From positions 186,001 to 250,000 of the forward strand of contig QHVB01000030.1 in assembly GCA_003222195.1 (NCBI GenBank): a DNA stretch of 64,000 bases, written 5' to 3'. The position numbers and the translations under genes were made by a program. This DNA comes from Gemmatimonadota bacterium. Its GTDB lineage: Bacteria; Gemmatimonadota; Gemmatimonadetes; Gemmatimonadales; GWC2-71-9. Under the pieces are notes generated by a model. The model did no database searches, was not told the origin of the DNA, and saw only the letters and a program-made list of their open reading frames with translations. Shown here piece by piece: positions 34,432-41,482 of the stretch; within the stretch, counting starts at the first letter, position 1; each line of letters opens with the position of its first letter.

Positions 34432-35016
34432 TCACTCCCGGCGATCTTCCAGATAACCACGCAATTCATTGCGGGCCCGATGGATATAGGTTTTGACCGT
34501 CCCCAGGGGGAGGTCGAGCGTGTCGGCGATCTCCTCGTACGAATACCCCTCCACATGACGTAGCAAAATGCACGACCGGTACTCCGGGCGGAGCCGGGCG
34601 ATGGCCCGCTCGATTGCGGTCCCGAGCTCGCGGTTCTCGACTTCGTCCAGCGGACTCTCGGCGCGATCGCCCAACTGCAGCGACGTCGCGCGCACCTGTT
34701 CGGGCGTCTCGGCACTCGGCGCGCCGTCGAGCGACAGCGTGTCGATACTCTTGCGCCGCAGGTGATCGATCGCCGCGTTGTTCGCGATCTTGAAAATCCA
34801 GGATGAGAACTTGAACTCCGGCCGGTACGATTTGATGCCGTTCAGGACTTTGACGAACGTCTCCTGCGCGAGGTCCTCGGCGAGCGCGCGATCGCGTACC
34901 ATCCGGTACAGCAGCGAGAACACCGGACGTTCGTACCGGCGCACCAGCTCGCGGAAAGCGGCGTCGTGTCCCTGCTTTGCCCACGCGACGACCTGCTGAT
35001 CGCTGGCGTCGCTCAG
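34432..35016 (-). CDS. ECF RNA polymerase sigma factor
   Basis: This extracytoplasmic-function sigma factor has region 2 (PVFSLLYRMVRDRALAEDLAQETFVKV, FSSWIFKIANNAAIDHLRRK) and region 4 (RLRPEYRSCILLRHVEGYSYEEIADTL, GTVKTYIHRARNEL). The canonical start, GTG at 34944, would drop part of region 2.1. The in-frame upstream codons (SDASDQQVVAWAKQGHDAAFREL) are typical for that region and lead to a CTG at 35016, chosen here; no ATG, GTG or TTG exists upstream before a stop. Product length is 194 residues. The upstream ubiE gene is divergent. Confidence 0.9.
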   Translation of the reverse strand: MSDASDQQVVAWAKQGHDAAFRELVRRYERPVFSLLYRMVRDRALAEDLAQETFVKVLNGIKSYRPEFKFSSWIFKIANNAAIDHLRRKSIDTLSLDGAPSAETPEQVRATSLQLGDRAESPLDEVENRELGTAIERAIARLRPEYRSCILLRHVEGYSYEEIADTLDLPLGTVKTYIHRARNELRGYLEDRRE

Positions 35017-35041
35017 GTGGTCCGGCCTATCTTTCGCGCCT

Positions 35042-35731
35042 ATGAGTCGGTCTCCAGCCTACGTCCGTGGCATGTTCACGGCGATCGCCCCGCGCTACGA
35101 CTTCCTGAACCACCTGCTCAGTCTCAACGTGGACCGGTCGTGGCGCCGCACCGCCGTCGCACGACTCGGCTGGGAAGCGAAGCCTGACGGCACGTACCTG
35201 GACCTCTGTGCCGGAACCCTCGATCTCGCGGCCGAATTGGCGCGGCGCGACGGCTTTCGCGGCCGGGTAATCGGCGCCGACTTCGCGGTGCCGATGCTGG
35301 CGCGAGGCAAGAACAAAGCTGCTCGCACCGTCCCCGTCGCCGCCGACGCGCTCGAGCTGCCGTTTCCCGCGGCGCGGTTCGACGGCGCCCTCGTGGGATT
35401 TGGCGTTCGCAATCTGGCCGACCTCGACAGCGGATTGCGGGAGGCGGCCCGCGTGTTGAAGCCGGGCGCGCGATTCGTCATCCTGGAATTCGCCACGCCC
35501 CGATTCTCGCCGCTGCGCGCGATCTATCTCTTCTATTTTCGCCGGATTCTTCCCGCCATCGGCCGGCTCGTGTCGAAACATAGAGACGCCTATACCTACC
35601 TGCCAGAGTCGGTACTCGCGTTTCCGGAGCCGGAGGCGCTGTCTCAGCGCCTGGTGGCCGCGGGATTCTCGCACGTCGGGTTCGAGCGGCTGACGGGCGG
35701 GATCTGTGCCGTGCACTATGGCACTCGCTAA
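35042..35731 (+). CDS. ubiE: Demethylmenaquinone methyltransferase
   Basis: UbiE/MenG methylates the quinone ring using SAM in the final step of menaquinone (or ubiquinone) synthesis. The 229-residue protein has VRGMFTAIAPRYDFLNHLLSL at the N-terminus, the methyltransferase glycine loop LDLCAGTLDLAAELA and GFGVRNLADLDSGLREAARVLKPG, all family signatures. It overlaps ubiD by 14 bp, so quinone ring tailoring genes are translated together. The start is 25 bp from the divergent sigma factor gene. Confidence 0.95.
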   Translation: MSRSPAYVRGMFTAIAPRYDFLNHLLSLNVDRSWRRTAVARLGWEAKPDGTYLDLCAGTLDLAAELARRDGFRGRVIGADFAVPMLARGKNKAARTVPVAADALELPFPAARFDGALVGFGVRNLADLDSGLREAARVLKPGARFVILEFATPRFSPLRAIYLFYFRRILPAIGRLVSKHRDAYTYLPESVLAFPEPEALSQRLVAAGFSHVGFERLTGGICAVHYGTR

Positions 35732-37193
35732 TCTCCGGGAGTTCATCGCCGCGATCGAGAAATCCGGGGATCTCAGGCGCGTCACGCGACCTGTGTCCGT
35801 CGACAAGGAGATCACCGAAATCGCAGATCGCTGCATGAAGTCGCCCGGCGGCGGACCGGCGCTGCTCTTCACAGAGCCCGCGCTGCGCGGCGGCGGGAAG
35901 TCGCGGTATCCCGTGGCGATCAACTTGTTCGGATCAGAGCAGCGCATGTCGCTGGCGCTCGGTGTGGATTGCCTCGATCAGGTCGGGGCGCGCATCGCCG
36001 AGCTCCTCGCGCTGAAGGTGCCGGAAGGACTGCTGGGCAAGCTCGCGATGCTGCCGCGGCTCGCCGAGGTCGCGAAGTTCCCACCCAAGACTGTGGGCCG
36101 GCCGGCCTGCCAGGACACGGTGCTCAAGGATTCGGACGTCGACCTCTCGCTGTTTCCGGTGCCGATCTGCTGGCCCGAGGACGGCGGGCCATACATCACG
36201 CTCGGTGGAGTCATTACGAGGAACCCGGAGTCGGGAGTCAGGAATGTGGGGATGTACCGGGTCCAGGTGCTGAGCAAGAACACGCTGGCGATGCATTGGC
36301 AGCGGCACAAGGTGGGCGCGGCGCACTGGCGCGCGATGGCGGAGCGCGGTGAGAAGATGCCCGTCGCCATCGCCCTCGGAGGAGATCCCGCGAGCATCTA
36401 TGCGGCCTCGGCCCCGCTCCCGCCCACGATCGACGAGTTTCTGTTCGCCGGCTTCTTGCGCGGTGAGCCGGTGCGGCTCGCCAAGGCCGTGACCGCCGAT
36501 CTCGAGGTCCCCGCCGAGGCCGAGATCGTGATCGAGGGATACATCGACCCCCGGGAGGACCTGGTGCTCGAGGGGCCCTTCGGGGACCACACCGGCTTCT
36601 ACTCGCTGGCGGATTATTATCCAAAGGTGCACGTCACAGCGGTGACGCTGCGCGACGATCCGGTCTGGCCGCACACAATCGTGGGTCGCCCGCCAATGGA
36701 GGATTATTTCCTCGGCCACGCCACGGAGCGGATCTTTCTGCCGCTGCTCAAGCTCACGATTCCGGAGATTGTCGATCTGCACATGCCCGCGGAGGGGATT
36801 TTTCACAACCTCGTGTTTGTGAGCATCGACAAGCAGTACCCAGGGCAGGCGTACAAGGTGATGAATGGCCTGTGGGGACAGGGGCTGATGTCGCTGGCCA
36901 AGATGATCGTGGTCGTCGATAAGGACGTCAACGTGCGTGATCCGAAGGAAGCTTGGTGGGTGGCGCTCAATCACATCGATCCCGAGCGCGACGTGCGCTT
37001 CACGATGGGACCGATCGACGTGCTCGATCATTCCAGCCGCGGCTTCACCTACGGGTCGAAGATGGGGGTCGACGCGACGCGGAAGTGGAAGGAAGAAGGG
37101 TTCACGCGAGAGTGGCCGAACAAGATCGTGATGGATGCGGAGACCAAGGCTCGTGTCGACTCGATGTGGAAGGATTTGGGAATTGAGCTCTGA
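35718..37193 (+). CDS. ubiD: UbiD family decarboxylase
   Basis: UbiD-type enzymes decarboxylate polyprenylated aromatic acids using prenylated FMN. The 491-residue product starts at ATG 35718 with MALANLREFIAAIEKSGDLRRV. The prFMN-binding and catalytic segments are RNPESGVRNVGMYRVQVLSK, GEPVRLAKAVTADLEVPAEAEIVIEGYIDP and GPFGDHTGFYSLADYYPKVHV. In context with ubiA, ubiX and ubiE it probably serves menaquinone synthesis, either classic-like or the futalosine branch (MqnL type). UbiX, needed to make its cofactor, is encoded at 40461. Confidence 0.95.
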   Translation: MALANLREFIAAIEKSGDLRRVTRPVSVDKEITEIADRCMKSPGGGPALLFTEPALRGGGKSRYPVAINLFGSEQRMSLALGVDCLDQVGARIAELLALKVPEGLLGKLAMLPRLAEVAKFPPKTVGRPACQDTVLKDSDVDLSLFPVPICWPEDGGPYITLGGVITRNPESGVRNVGMYRVQVLSKNTLAMHWQRHKVGAAHWRAMAERGEKMPVAIALGGDPASIYAASAPLPPTIDEFLFAGFLRGEPVRLAKAVTADLEVPAEAEIVIEGYIDPREDLVLEGPFGDHTGFYSLADYYPKVHVTAVTLRDDPVWPHTIVGRPPMEDYFLGHATERIFLPLLKLTIPEIVDLHMPAEGIFHNLVFVSIDKQYPGQAYKVMNGLWGQGLMSLAKMIVVVDKDVNVRDPKEAWWVALNHIDPERDVRFTMGPIDVLDHSSRGFTYGSKMGVDATRKWKEEGFTREWPNKIVMDAETKARVDSMWKDLGIEL

Positions 37194-37194
37194 G

Positions 37195-38082
37195 ATGCGC
37201 GAGGGCCAGACCTTCTCCGGTGAATCGCTATTCGTTCGCTACATCAACTTTGTAAAGCTCCCTCATACAGTCTTCGCGCTCCCGTTCGCGCTGCTCGGCG
37301 TGATCGTCGCGTCGTATCAACAGCCCGCAACCTGGCGCGTGGCGATTTTGGTCGTCGTGGCGTTCACGGCGGCGCGGTTCGTCGCGATGGGGTTCAACCG
37401 CATCGCCGACCGGCGGATCGACGCGCGGAATCCGCGCACGCAGGGACGCGAGCTGCCGGCGGGCCACCTGACTGTCGGCCAGGCGTGGGCGGCCGTGATC
37501 GGCGCCATGGTGATCTTCCTCTGGGCGTCGTGGGCGTTGAATCCGCTCTGCGCGGCGCTGGCGCCGGTCGCGCTCATCTGGATTGCGACGTACAGCTACA
37601 CCAAGCGGTTCACGGACTGGTCGCATCTGTGGCTGGGCGCCGCGCTCGCGATCGCACCGGTTGGGGGCTATGTCGCCGTCACCGGGGCGTGGAGCGATCC
37701 CGTCTGGCTGCTGCTCGTGATCGCACTGGCCGTCGCGTGCTGGGTGGCGGGGTTCGACATCTTTTACGCGCTGCAGGACGAAGTGTTCGATCGCCGCGAG
37801 GGGCTCCACTCGCTGGTGGTGCGGCTGGGGCAGGGGTGGGCCATCATCGTGGCGAAGCTGCTGCACGGCGCCGCGATTGCCGCGCTGATCCTGTTCGGCA
37901 AGGGCGCCGGGCTGGGCCTGGCGTATTTCGTCGGTGTCGCGATCGCGGTGGTGGTGATCGGTTGGGGGCACCGGCAGGTGAAGCCGGGAGATCTCTCAAA
38001 GCTCAATGCGGCGTTCTTCACGGCGAATGGGATCGTGAGCATTGTCGTGTTTCTGGGGGCGTTGGTGGATCGGATCCTGTGA
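37195..38082 (+). CDS. ubiA: UbiA-type prenyltransferase
   Basis: This integral membrane enzyme attaches a polyprenyl chain to an aromatic acid. The ATG at 37195 follows the ubiD stop by 1 bp and gives 295 residues and about nine helices. The two metal-binding aspartate motifs are present: NRIADRRIDARNPRTQGREL (NxxxDxxxD) and ALQDEVFDRREGLHSL (DxxxD). It matches the 4-hydroxybenzoate/MqnP group rather than MenA. Together with UbiD, UbiX and UbiE it forms the late steps of quinone synthesis. Confidence 0.94.
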   Translation: MREGQTFSGESLFVRYINFVKLPHTVFALPFALLGVIVASYQQPATWRVAILVVVAFTAARFVAMGFNRIADRRIDARNPRTQGRELPAGHLTVGQAWAAVIGAMVIFLWASWALNPLCAALAPVALIWIATYSYTKRFTDWSHLWLGAALAIAPVGGYVAVTGAWSDPVWLLLVIALAVACWVAGFDIFYALQDEVFDRREGLHSLVVRLGQGWAIIVAKLLHGAAIAALILFGKGAGLGLAYFVGVAIAVVVIGWGHRQVKPGDLSKLNAAFFTANGIVSIVVFLGALVDRIL

Positions 38083-38087
38083 AAAAA

Positions 38088-38174
38088 GGGACGGGGGACG
38101 GGGGAAGAGGGAAGGGTACACCGAACCCTAAGCGCTCGGTTTTACCCATCCCCCGTCCCTCGTCCCCCTTCCCC
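38088..38174. repeat. G-rich imperfect inverted repeat between ubiA and ptrB
   Basis: The left arm (38088-38117) contains GACGGGGGAAGAGGGAAG; the right arm (38143-38174) carries the C-rich complement with small differences, around a roughly 25-base centre. It occupies most of the 152-bp gap between convergent ubiA and ptrB and could act as a bidirectional terminator or form G-quadruplexes. The left-arm sequence recurs in glmM at 58396-58416, and the right-arm form (as GACGGGGGATGGG) at 59134. Confidence 0.75.
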
Positions 38175-38234
38175 AAAGGTCCGCCTCGCCACCCGAAACG
38201 CGCCCCCACACCGAACCGCCGGGGACGCTAGAAG

Positions 38235-40394
38235 TCAGGGAGTCGGCTTGTCTCCCAGCCCCGCCAGGTCGAGCAGGAACGCGTATTCAAACGCCACATC
38301 GTGCCACCGCTTGTAGCGACCCGATGCGCCGCTGTGCCCCGCCTCCATGTTCGTCCGCAAAATCAGGCGGTTCGTGTCGGTCTTCGTGGCGCGAAGCCTG
38401 GCAGTCCATTTCGCCGGCTCGACATAAAGCACCTGCGTATCGTAGAGCCCGGCCGTGATGAGCAGGTTCGGATACCCCTTCCGCTCGACGTTGTCATACG
38501 GTGAATACGAGAGCATGTACCGGTAGAAGGTCGAGTCGTGGGGATTGCCCCATTCATCGTATTCACCAGTCGTCAACGGAATCGTGGAGTCCATCATCGT
38601 CGTGATCACGTCGACATACGGCACGCCGGCGATGACGCCCTTGAACAGCTCCGGCCGCATGTTGACGACCGCGCCCATGAGCAGCCCGCCCGCGCTGGCC
38701 CCACGCGCAAACAGGCGATCAGGCGAGGTGTAGCCGCGACGGACCAGATCGTCGGCAACGTCGACAAAGTCGTTGAATGTGTTCTTCTTCTGCAGTTGCC
38801 GGCCGTTCTCATACCAGGCACGGCCCATTTCCGATCCGCCGCGAATGTGCGCGATCGCGAACGCGAAACCGCGATCGAGCAGTGAGAGCCGGTCGGACGA
38901 GAACGTCGGATCGCTGCTCGCCCCGTACGATCCGTAGCCGGTCAGCAGCAAGGGAGCGGGGCGGGCGATGCCCTTCCGATACACGATCGACACGGGCACG
39001 CGCGCGCCGTCGCGCGCGTTCGTGAAGAACCGTTCCGTGACGTAGTTGGCCGGGTCGAAGCCCCCCAGGATTTGATCGCGCTTGAGCAGCGTTTTCTGCC
39101 TGGTCCGCATGTCGTAGTCGTACGTCGAGGATGGCGTCGTCAGCGACGTGTATCCGTAGCGCAGCACGGACGTGTCGAACTCGCGGTTGGTACTGACGAA
39201 CGCGAGATACGCCGGCTCGCCGAAGTCGAGGTAATATTCGTTCTGGCCGCTCCACGGGCGCACCCGCAGCTGCCCCAGGCCGTCCCGCCGCTCGCTCAGC
39301 ACCAGATAGTCGCGGAAGAACTCGAAGTCCTCGAGCAGCACATCCGGCCGATGCGCAATCACTTCCTCCCAGTTCGCGCGACTCGGCCGAGCGACAGGCG
39401 TGCGCATGAGCCGGAAGTTCTTGGCATGGTCGTTCGTCAGGATATAGAAGTAGTCGCCGAAATGGTTGGCGTAATACTCGTGGCCCCGTTCGCGCGGGAA
39501 GATGACCTTGAACGGCGCGTCGGGTTGGTCGGCGCGGACGTAACTATACTCGGTCGCCATTGTTTGCGACGACTGCGCCATGATGTACCTCCGCGATTTG
39601 GTCTTGAAGACCGAGACGTAATACGTCTCATCCTTGTCTTCGTAAACCAGTTGATCGGTCCCCGCGGGTGTGCCGAGCCGGTGCCGGTAGATTTGATAGG
39701 GCCGCACGGTGACGGAATCGGGCTTCGTGTAAAACAGCGTGCGGTTGTCCTCGGCCCACGCGATCCCGCCGATGGCGCGCGGAATGAGGTCGGACAGGGT
39801 TTCACCCGTCCGCAGATTCTTGAAGCGAATGGAGCTGACGCGACCGCCCGTGGTATCCACCGCAAACGCGAGCAGGTCCTCCCCGGAGCTGATGTCCCAG
39901 GCTCTGATGAGGAACGTTGGCTTGCCTTCGGCGACCACGTTCGCATCGATCATGATTTCTTCGGGCTCGTTGAGCAAGCCGCGCTTGCGGGCGTAGATGG
40001 GGTAGTTCTTCCCTTCCACGAGCCGCGTGTAGTAGAAGTAATTGCCCTCGCGGAACGGCACGGACTGGTCGTTCTGGAGCACGCGCCCCTTCATCTCCTC
40101 GTAGAGCCGATCCTGCAGTGCTTCGGTGTGCGCCATGACGGCCTGCGTATACGCGTTCTCATCCTCGAGGTATTTGATGACTTCCGGGTTGCTGCGTTCC
40201 TTCAACCAGTAGTACGAGTCGATGCGGACGGTGCCGTGCTCGTCGAAGCGGTGGGGCCGCACGGCGGCCAGCGGTGGTGTGAGCGTCGCTGCCGCGGTGG
40301 AGGTCGCAGCGGCCTGGGCCAGGATGATGCCTGGAGCAAAGCCAATGAGGGCGAGCGCGAGCGATCGAATTCGGGATGCCATGGAGTGCCTCAT
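38235..40394 (-). CDS. ptrB: Oligopeptidase B / prolyl oligopeptidase family (S9)
   Basis: This exported serine peptidase has 719 residues with a signal peptide (SLALALIGFAPGIILAQA). The N-terminal 7-bladed propeller follows (DEHGTVRIDSYYWLKERSNPEV). The catalytic domain has Ser in RGASAGGLLMGAVVNM, Asp in TAGLYDTQVLY and His in EAGHSGASGRYKRW, the oligopeptidase B set. It would cleave short peptides after basic residues; whether it is periplasmic or lipoprotein is not clear. It is transcribed opposite to its quinone-gene neighbours and splits ubiX from ubiA. Confidence 0.93.
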   Translation of the reverse strand: MRHSMASRIRSLALALIGFAPGIILAQAAATSTAAATLTPPLAAVRPHRFDEHGTVRIDSYYWLKERSNPEVIKYLEDENAYTQAVMAHTEALQDRLYEEMKGRVLQNDQSVPFREGNYFYYTRLVEGKNYPIYARKRGLLNEPEEIMIDANVVAEGKPTFLIRAWDISSGEDLLAFAVDTTGGRVSSIRFKNLRTGETLSDLIPRAIGGIAWAEDNRTLFYTKPDSVTVRPYQIYRHRLGTPAGTDQLVYEDKDETYYVSVFKTKSRRYIMAQSSQTMATEYSYVRADQPDAPFKVIFPRERGHEYYANHFGDYFYILTNDHAKNFRLMRTPVARPSRANWEEVIAHRPDVLLEDFEFFRDYLVLSERRDGLGQLRVRPWSGQNEYYLDFGEPAYLAFVSTNREFDTSVLRYGYTSLTTPSSTYDYDMRTRQKTLLKRDQILGGFDPANYVTERFFTNARDGARVPVSIVYRKGIARPAPLLLTGYGSYGASSDPTFSSDRLSLLDRGFAFAIAHIRGGSEMGRAWYENGRQLQKKNTFNDFVDVADDLVRRGYTSPDRLFARGASAGGLLMGAVVNMRPELFKGVIAGVPYVDVITTMMDSTIPLTTGEYDEWGNPHDSTFYRYMLSYSPYDNVERKGYPNLLITAGLYDTQVLYVEPAKWTARLRATKTDTNRLILRTNMEAGHSGASGRYKRWHDVAFEYAFLLDLAGLGDKPTP

Positions 40395-40460
40395 CGAAAG
40401 GGCAGGTGTTCGAAGTAACGCCGGCGCGACGCGTCTAGCCAGAGGGTATGTTTCCGGGCC

Positions 40461-41051
40461 ATGTCAAACCCGCCCGCTCCCGTTGTCTTCGCGATCACCG
40501 GGGCTTCCGGTGCGCCGTACGCCGTGCGGCTGCTCGAGATTCTCGCTAACGATCACGTGCCGACATGGCTGCTCGTCTCAACCCACGGATGGCGGCTGCT
40601 GGCCGAGGAGTGCGGGATCAAGGACGAAGCGGCGCTCAAGAAGGCGACCGGAGGGGACTGGCAAAGCGTCCGCACCTTCAACGACGCCGACCGCGGCGCC
40701 GAGCCGGCGTCGGGATCGGTGCAGACACGCGGGATGGTGGTGTGCCCGTGCTCGATGGGGACGATGGCCGCGATCGCGCAGGGGACCAGCCGGTCTCTCA
40801 TCGAGCGCGCGGCGGACGTGACGCTCAAAGAGCGGCGCAAGCTCGTCCTCGTGCCGCGCGAGACGCCCCTCTCGCTCGTTCACCTGCGCAACATGACACT
40901 CGCGGCGGAAGCCGGCGCGACCATACTTCCCGCGGCTCCGGGGTTCTATCAACGCCCAAAAGAAATCGGCCAACTCGTGGACTTCATCGTGCAGCGGATC
41001 GTGGACCACTTGGGGCTCGAGATCCGGATCATCAAGCCATGGCAGGGGTGA
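40461..41051 (+). CDS. ubiX: Flavin prenyltransferase UbiX
   Basis: UbiX makes the prenylated FMN cofactor for UbiD. The 196-residue protein has VFAITGASGAPYAVRLLEIL at the N-terminus (FMN-binding), VVCPCSMGTMAAIAQGTS, and LVLVPRETPLSLVHLRNM, all family motifs. Typical length and start. It follows ubiA by 2.4 kb but is separated by the reverse-strand ptrB gene, so it must have its own promoter, probably in the 66-bp divergent gap at 40395-40460. The stop overlaps the following NTF2-like gene by 1 bp. Confidence 0.96.
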   Translation: MSNPPAPVVFAITGASGAPYAVRLLEILANDHVPTWLLVSTHGWRLLAEECGIKDEAALKKATGGDWQSVRTFNDADRGAEPASGSVQTRGMVVCPCSMGTMAAIAQGTSRSLIERAADVTLKERRKLVLVPRETPLSLVHLRNMTLAAEAGATILPAAPGFYQRPKEIGQLVDFIVQRIVDHLGLEIRIIKPWQG

Positions 41052-41482
41052 TGACAGACGTTCGTGAGCTACTGTCCCGCGAAGTCACACCGGAGCTGTA
41101 TCGCGAGATTCGTGAGCTCTGGAAAGCGCATTCGATCGCTGAGGACGGTCGCGATATCGCCGGGCTCATCGCCACGCTGACGCCGGACTGTGTCTACGAA
41201 GTCGTCGGTGAGGAAGGCGCGCGCTGGGAGGGACATAGCGGGGCAACGCGCTTCTACACGGAGCTCCTCGGCGCAATCCCCGACATCCACTTCGATCTCC
41301 AGCAGATCGTGATCGGCCCGCAAGGCGTGTGCGAGGAAGCCCAAGTCACAGGAACGCAGCAGGGCAGGTGGCTCTCCCACGCGCCGACGGGTGCCAACGT
41401 GGAGTTTCGCCTTGTGATCTTTTTCCCCTGGGACTCGCGGATCAAGAAGTTCAAGGGTGAACGCGTGTTCATATTCATGTGA
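41051..41482 (+). CDS. SnoaL/NTF2-like protein
   Basis: This 143-residue protein has the cone-like NTF2/SnoaL fold expected from segments RDIAGLIATLTPDCVYEVVG, ATRFYTELLGAIPDIHF and a C-terminal FRLVIFFPWDSRIKKFKGERVF. Such proteins bind or isomerise small ring molecules, including polyketides, or act as binding folds. It overlaps ubiX by 1 bp and the VanX-M1 gene by 4 bp, but no catalytic role can be read. Confidence 0.88.
   Translation: MTDVRELLSREVTPELYREIRELWKAHSIAEDGRDIAGLIATLTPDCVYEVVGEEGARWEGHSGATRFYTELLGAIPDIHFDLQQIVIGPQGVCEEAQVTGTQQGRWLSHAPTGANVEFRLVIFFPWDSRIKKFKGERVFIFM

Noticed and set aside
39072-40418. A 448-codon plus-strand open frame over the S9 peptidase gene
   Set aside because: It is the antisense of a well-conserved serine peptidase with all catalytic motifs and contains no recognisable domain; high GC produces such long frames.
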